Shown here: positions 19,690 through 22,334 of the stretch, in pieces
Position numbering within the stretch: position 1 is the stretch's first letter
Layout: the number at the start of each line of letters is the position of its first letter
Assembly (NCBI GenBank): GCA_934255455.1
Contig: CAKQNS010000010.1
Location: 1 to 22,334, forward strand
DNA from: an uncultured Alphaproteobacteria bacterium
GTDB taxonomy: Bacteria > Pseudomonadota > Alphaproteobacteria > Rs-D84
DNA: 22,334 bases
Direction: 5' to 3'
Notes under the pieces: model-generated
The model's database searches: none
Seen by the model: the letters and a program-made list of their open reading frames with translations, nothing else
Told to the model about the DNA's origin: nothing
Made by a program: the position numbers and the translations under genes

Positions 19690-19719
19690 TTGACTTTATT
19701 TTGCAAAATTTACTATCAT
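19690..19719 (+). promoter_or_regulatory. Promoter of the proton-channel gene pair
   Basis: TTGACT (19690-19695) and TATCAT (19714-19719) are separated by 18 bp, followed by AAGAGAG as ribosome site before the ATG at 19740. Confidence 0.7.
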
Positions 19720-19739
19720 TTGATTACAAGAGAGATTAT

Positions 19740-20444
19740 ATGACACACCAGTTTCATGCAAATCTTAACAGAATGGCGGCGTTGACTGCATTGGTTGCGG
19801 CGGGGTTGATACTGTTTCACGACCAATTTTTGCGCGTTGCAACATCTAATATATGGTTAAATGGCGTCATTATTGGAACGACACTGTTTGGTATTGGGCT
19901 GGCATTTGTGCACATGTTCAAGTTATTGCCGGAATATCGTTGGTTGCGCGCATATTTGACCGGGCGGCGCAATATGCCGCTGCCGCCGGTGTTGCTGCGA
20001 CCGGTTGCGATGATGCTGCGTCTGCGGCCAATGCGGATATCATCGGCAACATTGCGTGATATGATGGACACAATATTGGTGCGGTTTGATGATGCGCGTG
20101 AATCCATTCGGTATATAACAAATACACTGATATTTTTGGGGCTGCTGGGCACATTTTGGGGACTGATTTCAACCATTGGTGGATTTGCCGATTTAATTGG
20201 CAACCTGGATTTCACCGATGTGAACGCCATGACCACTATGCAGACGGGGCTGGCAAAACCGTTGCATGGTATGGCAATTGCATTTACCGGCTCGCTGATG
20301 GGCCTGGGGGGCAGTTTAATTGTCGGCTTCTTGGGTCTCCAGGTGCAATTGGCGCAAAACGCCATATTCCGCGAACTGGAAGATTACTTGGCGGCACACA
20401 CCCATGTGGCGAATGTGCCCGATATGACAATGGACGAACAATAG
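19740..20444 (+). CDS. MotA/TolQ/ExbB-family proton channel protein
   Basis: This encodes a 234-aa inner-membrane protein of the MotA/TolQ/ExbB proton-channel superfamily. Hydrophobic segments lie at about 13-27, 38-58, 127-149 and 172-202. The family core is the last pair: NTLIFLGLLGTFWGLISTIGGFADL and GLAKPLHGMAIAFTGSLMGLGGSLIVGFLGL. The cytoplasmic loop between segments 2 and 3 (59-126) is basic. The ATG at 19740 follows AAGAGAG; an in-frame start at 19701 is rejected because it overlaps the promoter. It is followed 33 bp later by an OmpA/MotB-like partner, so the two should form a proton-driven stator complex. No flagellar gene, tolR, exbD or tonB is nearby, so the driven machine is unknown. 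Confidence 0.88.
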   Translation: MTHQFHANLNRMAALTALVAAGLILFHDQFLRVATSNIWLNGVIIGTTLFGIGLAFVHMFKLLPEYRWLRAYLTGRRNMPLPPVLLRPVAMMLRLRPMRISSATLRDMMDTILVRFDDARESIRYITNTLIFLGLLGTFWGLISTIGGFADLIGNLDFTDVNAMTTMQTGLAKPLHGMAIAFTGSLMGLGGSLIVGFLGLQVQLAQNAIFRELEDYLAAHTHVANVPDMTMDEQ

Positions 20445-20477
20445 TGTTCGCACAGAAAAATCGAGAGAGGGAAAACA

Positions 20478-21590
20478 ATGTTAAATTTACGCTTTCGCAA
20501 TGGAACAAATACATGGCCGGCATTCGTCGATTTGTTTTCGAATTTGGTCATTATATTGATATTCCTGTTGATAGTGTTCGTGTTTCTGTGGACAACGACC
20601 AGTGTATTCAACACCCAAACCGGCGCAAAGACTGTGGCCGATTTGAAACAGGCAAACACCGAACAGGCCCAGAAAATTCAACAAATGGTCGCCGATGACG
20701 AGGAAGCCAAACGTCTGTTGGTGTTGGCACGCGCGGAATTGGAAAACCTGGAAAACAATAATTCACAATTGACAACCGAATTGGAAACTATGGATGTCAG
20801 CACCAATGAATTGATTGCCCAATATGAATCCAAGGTTGCCGAATTACAGTCACACGGCACCGAATTACAGGGGCAAATCGCCGAATTGGCCGCTCAATTA
20901 AACCAGGCAAAAATAGACAAACAGAAAACCGCCGAACTGGAACAACAACGTCGCGAATTGCAAACCCAAATGGATGCCCAGCGCGCCAGTTTGACCGAAC
21001 AATTGTCAAACCTGCAGGCGGCATTGGACGCAGCCGAGGCAAAATCCCACGCCCAGGAAATTCAGTATGTTGAAATGTCAACCCGACTGAACAAGGCCCT
21101 GGCTGACAAGGTTGCGGAATTGAACACGGTGTCGCAATACCAATCTAATTTTTACCGTGCAATTAAAACCGCACTGGGCGATCGCACCACGGTGCAACCT
21201 GATGGCGACCGCTTCATCGTGTCCAGCGATATTTTATTCGGCAGTGGTTCATTCAAATTATCGCCCGAGGGAAAAAACCAATTGCGACTGATTGCGAATG
21301 TTATCAAGGATATGGAAAACAAAATTCCATCTGACATAGATTGGATTATCCGCGTCGATGGCCATACCGATAAAAAGGCGGTTGTACCGGGCACCCGTGG
21401 GTACAAAAATAACACGCAATTGTCATTGCTGCGCGCAACAGCGGTTGCCGACGAATTGGCGAAAAACGGTGTGTCCAAACGCCGCCTGGTGCCCAGTGGT
21501 TTTGGTGATTTGCACCCGGTTGAATTGGGAAATGACGCAACCAGCCTGCAAAAAAACCGCCGTATTGAATTGCAATTGACCAATCGTTAA
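20478..21590 (+). CDS. MotB-like peptidoglycan-anchored partner with long coiled coil and OmpA domain
   Basis: This encodes a 370-aa protein. After a short N-terminus, NTWPAFVDLFSNLVIILIFLLIVFVFLW is a transmembrane helix with Asp18 at the start, the position of the proton-carrying aspartate in MotB/TolR/ExbD proteins. Residues about 52-225 are a long coiled coil, rich in Gln, Glu and Ala. The C-terminal OmpA-family peptidoglycan-binding domain (about 245-368) has LFGSGSFKLSPEGK, VDGHTD (293-298), LSLLRATAVADEL, GFGDLHPVE and NRRIELQL (360-367). It follows the channel gene by 33 bp, with AGAGGG upstream of the ATG. The pair resembles flagellar-independent MotAB-like stators of alphaproteobacteria. 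The long coiled coil in the B subunit is unusual for MotB and TolR. Confidence 0.9.
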   Translation: MLNLRFRNGTNTWPAFVDLFSNLVIILIFLLIVFVFLWTTTSVFNTQTGAKTVADLKQANTEQAQKIQQMVADDEEAKRLLVLARAELENLENNNSQLTTELETMDVSTNELIAQYESKVAELQSHGTELQGQIAELAAQLNQAKIDKQKTAELEQQRRELQTQMDAQRASLTEQLSNLQAALDAAEAKSHAQEIQYVEMSTRLNKALADKVAELNTVSQYQSNFYRAIKTALGDRTTVQPDGDRFIVSSDILFGSGSFKLSPEGKNQLRLIANVIKDMENKIPSDIDWIIRVDGHTDKKAVVPGTRGYKNNTQLSLLRATAVADELAKNGVSKRRLVPSGFGDLHPVELGNDATSLQKNRRIELQLTNR

Positions 21591-21635
21591 TGGCGACGCG
21601 TGGCATTTGGGTTTAACCCATTGCACAAAATAGTA

Positions 21636-21654
21636 TATAATACGCGCATATAAT
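21636..21654 (+). promoter_or_regulatory. Tandem TATAAT boxes upstream of the 21669 gene
   Basis: Perfect TATAAT occurs at 21636-21641 and 21649-21654. No good -35 lies 17 bp from either one. A palindrome TGGGTTTAACCCA (21609-21621) just upstream could be an operator or a weak terminator of the preceding gene. Confidence 0.5.
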
Positions 21655-21668
21655 GTAGGCAGAAATTA

Positions 21669-22000
21669 ATGCAAATTACCAGGAAATTTTTGTTGTAGCG
21701 GCATTGACCATGATAGTGACGGCAAATGCCCATGGTGCGGATTCGTTGTATGTCGCATCACAAAGTTATGTTGACGGTGTAATTGAAAATGTGGAAAAAA
21801 CGACACAACGCGTGACGGTCATAAATTCTAGTTCTGATAATAATCATTACCCTACGGCTTTGGCGGTTTATAATTTATCAGAAACACATGTTAAAACGGG
21901 TGCCGATGCCACGCAAACACTGGCGGGTGCATATACGGTGACGGGCTCTATGACAGTTCCAGACCAGACGATGCCCACCGCAGATAGTACAATTGAATAA
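21669..22000 (+). pseudogene. Exported protein gene with a frame break in its signal peptide
   Basis: The ATG at 21669 opens MQITRKFLL and then meets TAG at 21696. The +2 frame continues as AALTMIVTANAHGADSLYVASQSYVDGVIENVEKT... to a stop at 21998-22000. Joined by one inserted base near 21690-21697, the two parts give a perfect signal peptide (MQITRKFLL-x-AALTMIVTANAHGADS) and a ~110-aa protein. The remaining in-frame TTG at 21704 lacks a ribosome site and half the signal. The mature part, Thr/Ser-rich with TQTLAGAYTVTGSMTVPDQ, looks like a fragment of a surface repeat protein. It may be decayed, phase-variable at the T-rich tract, or a sequencing error. Confidence 0.7.
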
Positions 22001-22028
22001 AAACTGCCCCACCCGGGGCGGTTTTATT
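22000..22028 (+). terminator. Intrinsic terminator after the frame-broken gene
   Basis: GCCCC and GGGGC form the core stem, AAAAC and GTTTT extend it, and TTATTTA follows. Confidence 0.85.
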
Positions 22029-22118
22029 TAGAGAGCAAAGAGCAGAAATCAGAGAGCAATGAGTTCACATACACTGCACGCAAATATCTATTCTCTATGC
22101 TCTGTTATCTATGCTCTA
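22029..22118. repeat. Cluster of AGAGAGCA/TATGCTCT short repeats
   Basis: AGAGAGCAAAGAGCA (22030-22044) repeats the sequence after the tRNA-Asp terminator. AGAGAGCAATGAG follows at about 22051, then CTCTATGCTCT and CTATGCTCTAA at 22092-22119. The same units occur inverted near 3697-3718 and 18168-18220. No gene is visible from 22001 to the window end. Confidence 0.65.
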
Positions 22119-22121
22119 AGA

Positions 22122-22171
22122 AACCCCGCCAACTGGGCGGGGCTAAAATAAATTATGTGCGGTTATTGGAA
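22122..22171. repeat. 50-bp direct repeat, copy 1
   Basis: It contains CCCCGCC-AACT-GGGCGGGG, a stable hairpin, and an AT-rich tail ending GGTTATTGGAA. It differs from copy 2 (22230-22279) at one base only. The two copies are 108 bp apart and separated by unrelated sequence. Confidence 0.9.
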
Positions 22172-22229
22172 CAAGAGCCCACAGAATTTGTTTTTATAAA
22201 ATTATCAGAGCATGCCAGATGGCAAAAAC

Positions 22230-22279
22230 AACCCCGCCAACTGGGCGGGGCTAAAATAAATTATGTGAGGTTATTGGAA
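22230..22279. repeat. 50-bp direct repeat, copy 2
   Basis: 49 of 50 bases are identical to 22122-22171. On the minus strand the hairpin is followed by TTGTTTTT, so this copy can act as a leftward terminator. It runs directly into the nested palindrome at 22280. Confidence 0.9.
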
Positions 22280-22329
22280 GCGATTGACGGTTCGCAGTGT
22301 AGTTGACCTACATAAGAACCGGGAATCGC
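22280..22329. repeat. Nested palindrome at the right end of the window
   Basis: GCGATT (22280-22285) pairs with AATCGC (22324-22329), GGTTC (22289-22293) with GAACC (22316-22320), and TGTAG (22298-22302) with CTACA (22308-22312). It has the same arrangement as the element at 18911-18984, and both follow AATTATGTGAG. It may continue past the window. Confidence 0.7.
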
Positions 22330-22334
22330 GACAA

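Noticed and set aside
19740..21590. Zorya-type anti-phage system (ZorAB)
   Set aside because: The channel subunit lacks the long ZorA tail and no zorC, zorD or zorE follows; the ordinary ribosomal operon and a broken surface gene flank the pair.
22030..22280. CRISPR array
   Set aside because: Repeats differ in length and kind, spacing is irregular, and no cas gene is visible.

Overview
The window looks like a chromosomal segment of an alphaproteobacterium of moderate GC content. It could be one of the uncultured, host- or gut-associated lineages, but that is inferred from protein style and not proven. Supporting signs are the rpsF-rpsR-rplI operon with a C-terminally extended bL9, a lepB-rnc pair, a ComM/YifB ATPase, a MotA/ExbB-like plus OmpA/MotB-like pair, and many exported proteins with Gram-negative signal peptides, lipoboxes or beta-barrels. 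No phage, transposase, CRISPR array or rRNA was seen. Three tRNA genes are present: Asp-GUC, Glu-UUC and Leu-UAG.

Layout. Positions 1-2080 hold a leftward cluster of three exported, cysteine-containing proteins: a 72-residue-repeat protein and two paralogous small secreted proteins. Positions 2080-3710 are mostly intergenic. They contain a 117-bp palindromic element, tRNA-Asp with promoter and terminator, several short dispersed repeats, a META-domain lipoprotein, and tRNA-Glu with a partial duplicate of its 3' end. Positions 3714-9490 hold an oleate hydratase, a tiny LptM-like lipoprotein, tRNA-Leu, rpmG, a GNAT acetyltransferase, an alpha/beta-hydrolase lipoprotein, a basic membrane protein with a beta-solenoid-like tail, a small two-helix membrane protein, and secG. 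Positions 9543-16199 hold rnc and lepB, divergent comM, an outer-membrane barrel protein, a class A PBP, and a second barrel protein. Positions 16274-17900 contain a two-gene operon of unknown function with atypical base composition, preceded by a structured leader RNA that ends in an intrinsic terminator. Positions 18224-19653 are the rplI-rpsR-rpsF operon (leftward). Positions 19690-21590 are the proton-channel/peptidoglycan-anchor pair. Positions 21600-22334 hold a frame-disrupted exported protein and a dense patch of short repeats and palindromes.

Two themes run through the window. First, at least five genes have an excellent or extended -10 box only 6-7 nt before the chosen ATG and no Shine-Dalgarno, which predicts leaderless mRNAs. 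Other genes in the same window have ordinary Shine-Dalgarno sequences. Second, the intergenic regions share small dispersed elements: AGAGAGCA-type repeats next to terminators, GTTCAAA tandem repeats, a nested palindrome shared by the rpsR-rplI spacer and the right end, and an 18-bp block found in opposite orientations 15 kb apart. Much of the coding content serves the envelope: SecG, LepB, PBP, lipoproteins, barrels and the proton-driven pair. The strongest candidates for something undescribed are the structured leader plus its two-gene operon (16274-17900) and the nested-palindrome repeat family.
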